From Collinsella tanakaei (lineage in GTDB: Bacteria > Actinomycetota > Coriobacteriia > Coriobacteriales > Coriobacteriaceae): 44,523 nt of DNA. Position 1 is the first letter of the stretch, and each line of letters opens with the position of its first letter. The DNA lies in NCBI RefSeq assembly GCF_016902615.1, contig NZ_JACJMB010000019.1, positions 1 through 44,523 on the forward strand, given 5' to 3'. The position numbers were made by a program, and so were the translations under genes. A model generated the notes under the pieces. It was not told where the DNA came from, searched no databases, and saw nothing but the letters and a program-made list of their open reading frames with translations. Positions 8,798 to 16,178 of the stretch are shown here, piece by piece.

Positions 8798-9475
8798 TCA
8801 CCGCCCCCTTTTCGATTCGATCGGCTTGGACTTGGGCTTGGACCTGGGCGCCCAATCCCTCATACCGGGAATCGCCCCGCCGGCGATCTCCCACAGATAC
8901 AGGCTCGCCACGCTGCCATACGGGCTGTAGCGCCGCCGGTACCTCGCGAACAGCTGCGGGGTGATGCGCCGGTGGTGGTAGAGCATGCGCATGCCGCGCT
9001 GGATGGCCAGATCGTCATAGGAGAGCACGTCGGGGCGCTCGAGGCAGAACAGCAAGATCATCTCCGCGGTCCAGCGACCGACCCCCCGAAGCGACGCGAG
9101 GGCCGAGATCGCCTGCTCGTCGGGCAGCGTCGCGACCGCCTCGAGGTCGAACGCGCCGCCCTCGACGCGCTCGGCGAAATCGATCAGGTAGTCAGCCTTG
9201 CGATACGAGATGCCCGCGGACTGCAGCCCGTCGCGGCCGGCGGCGAGCACGTGCGCGGCGTCGACGGTCCCCAGGCGCCCTCTCATGCGCGCCCAGATGG
9301 TCGCCAGCGCCTTCGTCGAGATCTGCTGCCCGACGATCTGGTGCGCAACCGAGGAGAACAGGTCGTCGTCGACCTCGCGCCGGACCGGACCGATCGCGTC
9401 GATCGCCCAGGCCAGCCGCTCATCGCGCGAGCGCAGGTACGCAAGCTCGGTCTCCCCATAGGCAAAGCAGGCCAT
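8798..9475 (-). CDS. DNA-3-methyladenine glycosylase II-like (HhH-GPD)
   Basis: A 225-residue HhH-GPD glycosylase related to AlkA, expected to excise alkylated purines. QIVGQQISTKAL near residue 40 and the helix-hairpin-helix LRGVGRWTAEMILLF followed by the Asp of YDDLAIQRGMR are the family core; the catalytic Asp is in that last segment. The AlkA N-terminal TBP-like domain is missing, as in many short bacterial members. The C-terminus ends in a Lys/Ser/Pro-rich tail. GGGGAGG lies 8 bases before ATG 9475; an upstream in-frame ATG at 9559 adds 28 residues without similarity. It is the first gene of a pair with ogt, and DAHP synthase lies upstream behind a terminator. Confidence 0.92.
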   Translation of the reverse strand: MACFAYGETELAYLRSRDERLAWAIDAIGPVRREVDDDLFSSVAHQIVGQQISTKALATIWARMRGRLGTVDAAHVLAAGRDGLQSAGISYRKADYLIDFAERVEGGAFDLEAVATLPDEQAISALASLRGVGRWTAEMILLFCLERPDVLSYDDLAIQRGMRMLYHHRRITPQLFARYRRRYSPYGSVASLYLWEIAGGAIPGMRDWAPRSKPKSKPIESKRGR

Positions 9476-9537
9476 CGCCCGACCTCCCCGGCACACGGCG
9501 CGACGCATGCGCGTCACCTCGAGACCATTGTCGCATG

Positions 9538-9575
9538 AAAAGCGCTCGCGCGGCAGCATCCCGCCGCGCGAGCGC
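9538..9575 (-). terminator. intrinsic terminator of DAHP synthase gene
   Basis: A perfect 13-bp stem (9542-9554 with 9563-9575) and an 8-base loop are followed, in the minus direction, by four T (9538-9541). It lies between the DAHP synthase stop codon and the glycosylase gene. Confidence 0.85.
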
Positions 9576-9616
9576 GACCCTATCGCGTCCCGCAGGTCGC
9601 CTCTGCTGCCCGCGCG

Positions 9617-10645
9617 CTACATGCGCTCGGCGATCTCCAGCACGAGGCGCTCGGTCTTCTCCCAACCCAGGCACGCATCGGTGATCGACTTGCCGAACAC
9701 GCCGCCGTCGATGGGCTGGTTGCCGTCCTCCAGATAGCTCTCGACCATGAAGCCGCGCACGAGGCCCGCGATCGCCTCGGAGCGGCGGCACGAGTCGAGC
9801 ACCTCCTTCATGATGCGGATCTGCTCGAGCGGGCGCTTGCCGGAGTTGTCATGGTTGCAGTCGACGACGACTGCCGGATGCGCGAAGTCGGCCTCGGTGT
9901 ACTTCGCCGCCAGACGCTCGAGGTACTCGTAGTGGTAGTTGGGGTAATTGAGCCCGTCCTCACCGATGTAGCCGCGCAGGACCGCGTGGGCGAACTTGTT
10001 GCCCGTCGTCTCGACCTCCCAGTTGCGGAACAGAAACGTCTGGGGCTGCTGGGCGGCAAAGATGGAATTGAGCATGACGTCGGTCGAGCCGCCCGTGGGA
10101 TTCTTCATGCCCACCGGCATGGGCACGCCCGAGGCCACAAGGCGGTGCTCCTGGTTCTCGACGGAGCGGGCGCCGACGGCGATGTAGCCCAGAAGGTCGA
10201 TCAGGTACTGGTAGTTCGACGGGTAGAGCATCTCGTCGGCCGTGAACATGCCGGTCTCCTCCACCACGCGCAGGTGCATGCGGCGGATGGCCTTCACGCC
10301 CTCGAGCAGGTTCGGGGCCCCCTCGGGGTCAGGATTATGCAGCAGCCCCTTGTAGCCGGTGCCCTTCGTGCGCGGCTTGTTCGTGTAGACGCGCGGGATG
10401 ATGAGGAAATGGTCGCGCACGCGGTCGGCGAGCTTGGCCAGGCGCGTGGCGTACTCGAGCACGGAGTCCTCACGGTCGGCCGAGCACGGGCCGATGATGA
10501 GCAGCCGACGGGGGTCCTTGCCGGACAGGACGTCCATGACCTGCTTGTCGAAATCCACCTTGCGCTTCTTCATGTCCTCAGACAGCGGCATCTCCTCGCG
10601 GATATCCCTCGGAATGGGCAGCAGGCGCTTGAACTGCATGGACAT
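9617..10645 (-). CDS. aroF: 3-deoxy-7-phosphoheptulonate synthase (type I DAHP synthase)
   Basis: A 342-residue enzyme condensing phosphoenolpyruvate and erythrose 4-phosphate at the entry to the shikimate pathway. Family motifs in order are LLIIGPCSADREDS, RVYTNKPRTKGTGYKG, GMKNPTGGS and VVDCNHDNSGK, which carry the substrate-binding Arg and Lys and the metal-binding Cys and His. The length fits the AroF/G/H class. Which aromatic amino acid inhibits it cannot be read with confidence, so the symbol is generic. GAGGAG lies 7 bases before ATG 10645. A GATAAT -10-like element on the minus strand (10693-10698) is about 48 bases upstream. No tryptophan/T-box leader was seen. Confidence 0.95.
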   Translation of the reverse strand: MSMQFKRLLPIPRDIREEMPLSEDMKKRKVDFDKQVMDVLSGKDPRRLLIIGPCSADREDSVLEYATRLAKLADRVRDHFLIIPRVYTNKPRTKGTGYKGLLHNPDPEGAPNLLEGVKAIRRMHLRVVEETGMFTADEMLYPSNYQYLIDLLGYIAVGARSVENQEHRLVASGVPMPVGMKNPTGGSTDVMLNSIFAAQQPQTFLFRNWEVETTGNKFAHAVLRGYIGEDGLNYPNYHYEYLERLAAKYTEADFAHPAVVVDCNHDNSGKRPLEQIRIMKEVLDSCRRSEAIAGLVRGFMVESYLEDGNQPIDGGVFGKSITDACLGWEKTERLVLEIAERM

Positions 10646-10692
10646 GGATCGGCTCCTCACGGTTTCTCGTTGCATGCGGACAGGTACGGGCG

Positions 10693-10698
10693 ATTATC
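10693..10698 (-). promoter_or_regulatory. candidate -10 element of DAHP synthase gene
   Basis: GATAAT on the minus strand matches the -10 consensus at five positions and sits about 48 bases upstream of the start codon. No convincing -35 hexamer is seen at normal spacing. The rest of the 10646-10924 gap shows nothing else I can support. Confidence 0.3.
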
Positions 10699-10924
10699 CA
10701 TGACGGCCGCGCCGCGCACCACGCCCCTTGACGTCGGATGCGAAAAGTTTACAAAACGGGACGCGCGACCGTGTCCGTTCGGCCGACGTTGCGTTTGTGC
10801 GCGCGAGCGGCACCTCTCGTTACCGCCACGTTACCGATGGGTTTCCACGCCACATTCGATATGTTTTTGTATCTCCAGACGGGGTACAACGGGAAGCGTC
10901 AATTCGTGCGAATGGGAGGCCACC

Positions 10925-11227
10925 ATGAACGCCAACCAGCAAAAAGCTTCCAACCAGGTTGAGATCCACTCGAACTCCGTGCGCTACGTCGACCCGCAGG
11001 GCACCGTCCTCGCCGAGGTCACGTTCCCCGTCGTCGCGGGCAACGTGGTCGATATCAACCATACCTATGTGGACGAATCGCTCCGCGGCCAGGGTATCGC
11101 CGGCAAGCTACTCGAAAACGTCGCGCAGGAGCTCGAGGAGACCGGGCGCCGCTGCAAGACGAGCTGCAGCTATGCGCACCTCTGGTTCGAGCGGCACCCC
11201 GAGCGCGCGTCGCTCCTCGCCTCGTAA
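10925..11227 (+). CDS. small GNAT-type N-acetyltransferase (YjdJ/COG2388-like)
   Basis: A 100-residue single-domain protein of the short GNAT family often annotated YjdJ or Gcn5-related N-acetyltransferase. The acetyl-CoA loop reads LRGQGIAGKLLENV near residues 52-66, following the YVDESLRG strand. The small length is normal for this family; the substrate is unknown. GGGAGG is 5 bases upstream of ATG 10925. It is monocistronic, ending before a strong hairpin. Confidence 0.88.
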   Translation: MNANQQKASNQVEIHSNSVRYVDPQGTVLAEVTFPVVAGNVVDINHTYVDESLRGQGIAGKLLENVAQELEETGRRCKTSCSYAHLWFERHPERASLLAS

Positions 11228-11273
11228 GGCGGCAGAACCGCACACGGCGCGCTCGCGCGCATGCGAAGCAACA

Positions 11274-11317
11274 GGGCCGCACCACCGGCGTCATAGCGGG
11301 TGGTGCGGCCCCGCTTT
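11274..11317 (+). terminator. strong hairpin after GNAT gene
   Basis: GGGCCGCACCACC (11274-11286) pairs perfectly with GGTGGTGCGGCCC (11299-11311) around a 12-base loop. It is followed by a short CGCTTT. The stem is very strong but the T-run is only three bases. Confidence 0.7.
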
Positions 11318-11347
11318 GCGCATATCCGAAAGCGAACCTTCCGATGC

Positions 11348-11376
11348 GCCCGACTGCCGCCTGTGGGCAGTCGGGC
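11348..11376. terminator. hairpin at the 3' end of the ArsB/SLC13-like gene
   Basis: GCCCGACTGCC (11348-11358) pairs perfectly with GGCAGTCGGGC (11366-11376) with a 7-base loop, directly adjoining the stop codon of the minus-strand transporter gene. There is no clear T-run on either side. Confidence 0.55.
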
Positions 11377-11377
11377 A

Positions 11378-12544
11378 CTACAGATAGGCGAACAGCAGCA
11401 GCACCACAAGGAACGCAAGGTTCCACAGCGTGAACATCACGAGATAGCGGCCCTTGTGCGCGGGCAGCCACAGCGCGAGCTGCTTGTAGGAGATGAGGCT
11501 CGCCATCGAGGCGATGAGCGTGCCCAGCCCGCCCAGGTTCGTGCCGACGATCAGGGCGGGGATGTTCGCGGTGAACCCCGACAGCAGGATGGCCGTCGGC
11601 ACGTTCGAGAGCACCTGGCTCGCCACGACCGACACGATGAGCTCGTGGCCGGAGACGATCTGGGCGATCAGGGTGTCGACCGCCTCGATGCGCCCCATGT
11701 TGCCCACGAAGACGAAGAACGCCACGAAGGTGACGAGCAGGCCGAAGTCCACATGCGCAAGGGCGCCGCGGTCGAATATGAGCCCGATGGCGAGCGCCGC
11801 AAGCACCGGGACGCCCACCGGCACCGCGTGCGCCACGGCGAGCAGCGCGACCAGGAACACGACGACCCAAGGCACGATGGCGGCGGCCTTGAGCGCCGCG
11901 GGCTCGGCGGTAGCGGTCACCGGAGCGCGGCCGCACGAGGCGTCGGCGAGCTTCTCCACACGCGCACGCTTGAGCGCACGGCCCGCCACGACGATCACGA
12001 GCGCGAGCAACGCGAGCGCGAGCGCCGCATAGGGTGCCATGAGACCGATGAACGCGCCGAACGACATGCCGGAAGCCGAATACAGGTACAGGTTCTGCGG
12101 GTTTCCCACCGGGGTGAGCATGCTGCCGAGATTCGCCGCGATGGTCATCATCACGACGGTGAAGCACGTGAGGCGCGGCGAGCGCAGCGAATCGAGCGCA
12201 AGCAGGGCCAACGGCACGAACGTGACGAGCGCGACGTCGTTCGTGATGAGCATGCTCGAGAAGAAGGCGAGCAGGGTGAGCGCCAGGATGAGCGGGCGCG
12301 TGCCGCGGATGGTCGCGAGCAGACGGCGGCACGCGACGCGGAACACGCCGGCACGCGAAAGCCCGCTCATGGCCGCCATGAGGCTGAACAGCAACCCGAT
12401 CGTATGCAGGTCAACGTAGTCGGCGTATCCCGCATCGGGCGGCACCGCCGCGCACGACGCGACCGCCAGCACCGCCGCCACGACGAGTACCGGATCTTTC
12501 GCCACAAGCCCCCGAACCGACCCGATCCGCCGCCTGAGTCCCAT
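11378..12544 (-). CDS. ArsB/NhaD/SLC13-superfamily anion or cation transporter
   Basis: A 388-residue inner-membrane protein with about ten hydrophobic segments. It belongs to the ion transporter superfamily that contains ArsB, NhaD and citrate transporters. The two signature re-entrant regions are ANLGSMLTPVGNPQNLYLYS near residue 125-145 and VLSNVPTAILLSGF near residue 300, each at the end of one half of the molecule. The loop between the halves (near residue 190-205) is short and polar. ATG 12544 is preceded by GGGGGAGG 6 bases upstream. It stands alone, without arsenic genes beside it; the arsC-arsR fusion in this window is 20 kb away. Substrate cannot be assigned. Confidence 0.85.
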   Translation of the reverse strand: MGLRRRIGSVRGLVAKDPVLVVAAVLAVASCAAVPPDAGYADYVDLHTIGLLFSLMAAMSGLSRAGVFRVACRRLLATIRGTRPLILALTLLAFFSSMLITNDVALVTFVPLALLALDSLRSPRLTCFTVVMMTIAANLGSMLTPVGNPQNLYLYSASGMSFGAFIGLMAPYAALALALLALVIVVAGRALKRARVEKLADASCGRAPVTATAEPAALKAAAIVPWVVVFLVALLAVAHAVPVGVPVLAALAIGLIFDRGALAHVDFGLLVTFVAFFVFVGNMGRIEAVDTLIAQIVSGHELIVSVVASQVLSNVPTAILLSGFTANIPALIVGTNLGGLGTLIASMASLISYKQLALWLPAHKGRYLVMFTLWNLAFLVVLLLFAYL

Positions 12545-12712
12545 AGTCGTCCTCCCCCGAAAAACGCCGACATCCTCCCCACCGGCGCACTCCAAACCTT
12601 TGCAACAAAAAAGGGCTTCCACCCCACCAAAACGCGCCGAAGGCGCGCTCCTCTCCAATCCCGCGCGAATGAGCGGGCCCCGACACGGGCCGTCGGCCAT
12701 CGTCCCGCGCAC

Positions 12713-12801
12713 GTTCGCGCAGCACTGTCCGCAGCGCGACCGGGCCTGGGCACATCCTCGTGTGCAAGTTCGCGCAGCGCTGTCCGCCGCGCACGAGGAT
12801 G
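12713..12801. repeat. intergenic direct repeat with nested inverted repeat
   Basis: A 26-base unit beginning GTTCGCGCAGC occurs at 12713-12738 and again at 12768-12793 with about three differences. A second feature overlaps it: CATCCTCGTG (12753-12762) is the exact reverse complement of CACGAGGATG (12792-12801). The element lies in the 280-base gap between the transporter gene and queA. It looks like a small dispersed intergenic repeat, but other copies are not in this window. Confidence 0.6.
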
Positions 12802-12824
12802 CGCCCATGCCCCATTGAGCGCGA

Positions 12825-14048
12825 CTACTTAATGAGCATCGCGTCGCCGAAGCTGAAGAACCGGTAGCGCTCCGAGACCGCCTCGGCATAGGCGTCCATA
12901 ATCTGGTCGCGGGTCGCAAGCGCTGACACGAGCATCATGAGCGTCGAGCGCGGCACGTGGAAGTTCGTGATGAGCGCGTCGACCACGTGGTAGGTCGAGC
13001 CGGGCATGAGGTAGAGGTTCGTCGTCGCATCCGCGCGCGCCGTGATGTCGCCGTGCCCGAGCGTGTCGGCGCCGTCTGCTCGTCCCTCAAAGTAGCGGGC
13101 GACCATGGGCGGGCACGCCGCCGGCGCATCCGCATCGAAGGCGCTCTCCAGCGAGCGCACCGCCGTGGTGCCCACCGCGATCACGCGATGGCCCGCGGCC
13201 TTCGCCTCATGCACGGCGTCGATGACCTCTGCCGGCACGTGGTAGCGCTCGGTATGCATGACGTGCTGGGTGGGATCGTCCTCCTCCACGAGGCGGAAGG
13301 TGTCGATACCCACCTCGAGCTCCACGGCCACGAACTTCGCGCCCTTCTGCTCGATACGCGCCATGAGCTCGGGCGTGAAGTGGAGACCGGCCGTGGGGGC
13401 CGCCGCGGAGTGCTCCTCCTTCATGGCGTAGACGGTCTGGTACTTCTCGGGGTCGCCCTGGTAGTCGGTAATGTAGGGGGGCAGCGGCACGTGCCCGGCG
13501 GCATGGATCGCCTCGTCGAGCGTGCGCGGAGCACCCTCGGCGTTCTCGCCTGCCGGCGTGAAGCGCACCAGACGGCCGCCGCGACTCTCGGGCACGAAGT
13601 CGACGACCTCGCCGGTCAGCACGATAGGCGCCGTCTCGGGCGCATGAGGCCCGCCCGCGCGGTACTCGATGACCGCGCCGGGCTTCAGACGGCGGCCGGG
13701 GTTGACCAGGCACTCCCACACGTGCCCCATGGCGTCGATGTCCTCGCGGCGACGCAAAAGCAGCGTCTCGGCGACGCCGCCGGTCTTGGCCTTGCGGCCG
13801 ATGAGGCGTGCCGGCATGACGCGCGTCTGGTTGATGACGAGCACGTCGCCCGGCTCGATGTAGTCGATGATGTCGCGGAAGATCCTGTGCTCCACGGTGC
13901 CGCCGTGCGCCAGCGCGACCTTCCCGTCGCCCTCATGCGCCTCGCCGTGGCGGTCGAGCACGAGCAGCCGGCAGCTGTCGCGCGGCTCGGCAGGGGCTTG
14001 AGCGATGAGCTCATCGGGCAGGTTGTAATCGAAATCATCGGTGCGCAT
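12825..14048 (-). CDS. queA: S-adenosylmethionine:tRNA ribosyltransferase-isomerase
   Basis: A 407-residue QueA, which adds the epoxycyclopentane precursor to 7-aminomethyl-deazaguanine-34 in tRNA during queuosine synthesis. The N-terminus FDYNLPDELIAQAPAEPRDSCRLLVLDR is classic, as are VINQTRVMPARLIGRK, HVPLPPYI, SAAAPTAGLHFTPEL and NLYLMPG. It is longer than the usual 340-360 residues because of polar insertions, for example around residues 125-175 and 290-330. GAGGAGAAGG lies upstream of ATG 14048. Other queuosine genes are not in the window. Confidence 0.96.
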   Translation of the reverse strand: MRTDDFDYNLPDELIAQAPAEPRDSCRLLVLDRHGEAHEGDGKVALAHGGTVEHRIFRDIIDYIEPGDVLVINQTRVMPARLIGRKAKTGGVAETLLLRRREDIDAMGHVWECLVNPGRRLKPGAVIEYRAGGPHAPETAPIVLTGEVVDFVPESRGGRLVRFTPAGENAEGAPRTLDEAIHAAGHVPLPPYITDYQGDPEKYQTVYAMKEEHSAAAPTAGLHFTPELMARIEQKGAKFVAVELEVGIDTFRLVEEDDPTQHVMHTERYHVPAEVIDAVHEAKAAGHRVIAVGTTAVRSLESAFDADAPAACPPMVARYFEGRADGADTLGHGDITARADATTNLYLMPGSTYHVVDALITNFHVPRSTLMMLVSALATRDQIMDAYAEAVSERYRFFSFGDAMLIK

Positions 14049-14159
14049 GGGCAGGGCCTTCTCCTCGCAGCCGCGCGTGCGCGCGGCAGGTTCTCAAACG
14101 CTCCCTATCCTAGCGCACCGGACGCCCCGAGCAGCGCATCTCCCCCATTCTTCATGTCC

Positions 14160-14504
14160 TCATCGGGGACGGGGCTGCTCACCCCAAAGGCACAGCTGGT
14201 CGAGCACCTGCATGAGCGAGGCGCCGAGCTCCGTGAGCGAGTACTCGACCTTGGGCGAGATCTGCAGGTACTCGCGCCGAGCCACCAGCCCATCGCGCTC
14301 CAGCTCGCGCAAGTTGGCCGAGAGCGTCTTGTCCGCGATGCCTCCCAGGTATCGGCGCATCTCGTTGAAGCGCACCGGTTCGTACTCCATGAGGCAGTAG
14401 AGGATGGCCGCCTTGTGCTTACCCTGGATGAGCGACATGGTGTAGCTGTAGCCGGTATCCCCGTACCGCGCGCCCGCTATGCTCTTCGCCACGACGCCTC
14501 CCAT
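14160..14504 (-). CDS. HxlR-family winged-helix regulator
   Basis: A regulator of about 110 residues. The winged-helix core runs from LIQGKHKAAILYCL through RFNEMRRYLGGIADKTLSANLRELERDGLV to the wing PKVEYSLTELG, which is diagnostic of HxlR proteins that often sense thiol or quinone stress. Start choice is open between ATG 14504 and GTG 14492; GGGAGG precedes the GTG at short spacing. It is divergent from a flavin reductase gene, and a perfect inverted repeat lies between them, so it probably controls that gene and itself. One Cys lies in the core (YCLMEY). Confidence 0.9.
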   Translation of the reverse strand: MGGVVAKSIAGARYGDTGYSYTMSLIQGKHKAAILYCLMEYEPVRFNEMRRYLGGIADKTLSANLRELERDGLVARREYLQISPKVEYSLTELGASLMQVLDQLCLWGEQPRPR

Positions 14505-14536
14505 CCCCGCTATCGCAGAACGCTTACTAGAAGGTG

Positions 14537-14561
14537 AGTACCTATATTGAAAGTAGGTACT
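14537..14561. promoter_or_regulatory. probable HxlR operator
   Basis: Perfect inverted repeat with 8-base arms AGTACCTA (14537-14544) and TAGGTACT (14554-14561) around a 9-base spacer. The size and TAC/GTA core fit operators of HxlR proteins. It overlaps the -35 hexamer of the flavin reductase promoter, so binding should repress that gene. Confidence 0.8.
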
Positions 14562-14575
14562 GTCATTGTTATAGC
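14547..14575 (+). promoter_or_regulatory. promoter of flavin reductase gene
   Basis: TTGAAA (14547-14552) and TATAGC (14570-14575) are separated by exactly 17 bases. The -35 lies inside the spacer and right arm region of the HxlR-type inverted repeat. The predicted start of transcription is near 14582. Confidence 0.65.
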
Positions 14576-14626
14576 AGAGCAGGATACTGGGCTGCAAAGG
14601 AGAACGCCATTTCGAAAGGAGCGACC

Positions 14627-15187
14627 ATGAAGAAAAGCTTGGGCAATGCAGGCGAGCTCTTCCCGCAGTCGGTATTCATCATCGCGAGCTACAGCGAGGA
14701 TGGAACGCCCAACGCCATGAACGCGGCCTGGGCCGGCGAATGCAGCCGCCACGAGATCTGCTTCAACATCGGCGACCACCAGACCACCGAGAACATCGTG
14801 AAACGGCGCGCCTTCACGGTGGCGCCGGCAACGGTCGCCACCGTGGTCACGGCCGACTACTTCGGCATCGCTACCGGTAGGCGCGTCAACAAAGCCCAGC
14901 AAAGCGGCCTCACTTTCACGAAGTCCGAACACGTGGACGCCCCGGTGATCGAGGAGTACCCGCTCACCATGGAATGCGAGGTCACCGCCATCGACGGAGA
15001 CGAGCACGGTGCGCGCGTCGTGGGCAGGATCGTCAACGTGCTCGTGGACGAGAACATCCTCGACGCGGACGGAAAGGTCGATTTCGACAAGTTCCAGCCG
15101 CTCGTGTACGACGCCGCGCACATGACCTACCGTGTGGTAGGCGAGGAGGTCGGCGGCGCCTGGAGTGTCGGCAAGTCGCTCGCATAG
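14627..15187 (+). CDS. flavin reductase family protein
   Basis: A 186-residue FMN-binding split-barrel protein. The beginning GELFPQSVFIIASYSEDGTPNAMNAAW and the later segments HQTTENI and ADYFGIATGRRVNK match the flavin reductase-like/flavoredoxin family, which binds FMN and transfers electrons to partner oxidoreductases. GAAAGGAG is 6 bases before ATG 14627. It is divergent from the HxlR gene and shares the operator region, a common pairing for quinone- or thiol-stress genes. It converges with the LysR gene, whose stop is 10 bases beyond its own. Confidence 0.9.
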   Translation: MKKSLGNAGELFPQSVFIIASYSEDGTPNAMNAAWAGECSRHEICFNIGDHQTTENIVKRRAFTVAPATVATVVTADYFGIATGRRVNKAQQSGLTFTKSEHVDAPVIEEYPLTMECEVTAIDGDEHGARVVGRIVNVLVDENILDADGKVDFDKFQPLVYDAAHMTYRVVGEEVGGAWSVGKSLA

Positions 15188-15197
15188 GTGCAAGGCG

Positions 15198-16046
15198 TCA
15201 AGCGCGGCTCGCCACCCACTCGAAGAGCTGCGCGGCGAGCCCGGGCGCGCCCATGCGGACAACCAGAAAGAACGTCACGCATGCCGCTTCGTCCTCGATC
15301 GGCACGATTGCGCGGCCGGCCGGTAGCTCGCGCTCCATATACGGCGCATCCGTCACGAAGGTGCAGTGCGGCGTCGTGCGCGCGAGCTGAGCGAACACCA
15401 TGCGGTCATCCTGGTCGATAAAGGTCGCACGCGGAATCGCACGCTCCACAAGGTCGCGCCAGAAGCCGATGTCCGTGAGGATCAGAAACGAATTGCCCGC
15501 AAGGTCCGCGAGGCGCACGGACTCGCGCGAGGCGAGCGGGTGGTTGGGCGGCAGCGTGACGGACAGCCGCTCGCGCATAAGCTCGCAGCTCCGCAGAAGC
15601 GGATTCGTCGGCATCGTCCGCACGATTCCCAGGTCAAAGCCGCCGTCAAGCACACCGCGCACCACCGCATCCCCTCCCACCGTCTCCGAGACGAGTGTCT
15701 CGCGCGGGAATGCCTCCGTCATGAGACCCGTGAGGCGCCAAAGCGGCGCCGGGGCGACCGTGCCCACGCGCAGGGCGCGCGCCCGCCGCGCCGCCGCGAG
15801 GACCGCATCGCGCATAAGGCGCTCGTCGCGCAGCAGCTGCCGCGCCCATTCCAGAGCGGCGCGGCCCGCCTCGTTGAGCTCCACATGCCGTCCCGAGCGC
15901 GCGAACAGCTCCGTGCCGAGCTCCTCCTCCAGCCGCCTCACCGACCTGCTGAGCGCAGGCTGCGACAGGTGCAGCTCGCGCGCCGCGGCGGACACGGTCC
16001 CCGTACGGGCGATGGCGTCGAGCTGGCGCATCTGCTCGAGTTCCAT
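15198..16046 (-). CDS. LysR-family transcriptional regulator
   Basis: A 282-residue regulator. The N-terminal helix-turn-helix is MELEQMRQLDAIARTG with TVSAAARELHLSQPALSRSVRRLEEELG (residues about 16-45). The effector domain follows from residue 90 with the conserved LRVGTVAP strand. GGGGGGAGGAG lies just before ATG 16046. It is divergent from two aldo/keto reductase genes, with a 21-base LysR-type palindrome in the 132-base gap; it therefore probably controls them. The effector is unknown. Confidence 0.93.
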   Translation of the reverse strand: MELEQMRQLDAIARTGTVSAAARELHLSQPALSRSVRRLEEELGTELFARSGRHVELNEAGRAALEWARQLLRDERLMRDAVLAAARRARALRVGTVAPAPLWRLTGLMTEAFPRETLVSETVGGDAVVRGVLDGGFDLGIVRTMPTNPLLRSCELMRERLSVTLPPNHPLASRESVRLADLAGNSFLILTDIGFWRDLVERAIPRATFIDQDDRMVFAQLARTTPHCTFVTDAPYMERELPAGRAIVPIEDEAACVTFFLVVRMGAPGLAAQLFEWVASRA

Positions 16047-16075
16047 GCTCCTCCCCCCCTCTTCCGCCTCCGAAT

Positions 16076-16096
16076 CTTATGTGCATCACGCATAAG
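16076..16096. promoter_or_regulatory. LysR-type binding site
   Basis: CTTATG (16076-16081) and CATAAG (16091-16096) are perfect arms around a 9-base spacer and fit the T-N11-A rule of LysR boxes. The site lies about 40-55 bases upstream of the predicted aldo/keto reductase -10, a standard position for activation, and close to the LysR start codon for autoregulation. Confidence 0.75.
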
Positions 16097-16114
16097 AAGT
16101 GCCGATATAGGCAT

Positions 16115-16143
16115 TTTACACCAGCGGTTTTGCCTTCGATACT
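16115..16143 (+). promoter_or_regulatory. promoter of aldo/keto reductase pair
   Basis: TTTACA (16115-16120) and GATACT (16138-16143) are 17 bases apart. Transcription should start near 16150, leaving a leader of about 29 bases before the first gene. Confidence 0.65.
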
Positions 16144-16178
16144 ATGCATGAGGAGACATCCAATCGAAGGAGGAAACC

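Noticed and set aside
11300-12832. Long plus-strand frame rich in Arg, His and Glu opposite the ArsB/SLC13-like gene.
   Set aside because: Typical antisense frame of a hydrophobic gene in GC-rich DNA; no start context and no domain.
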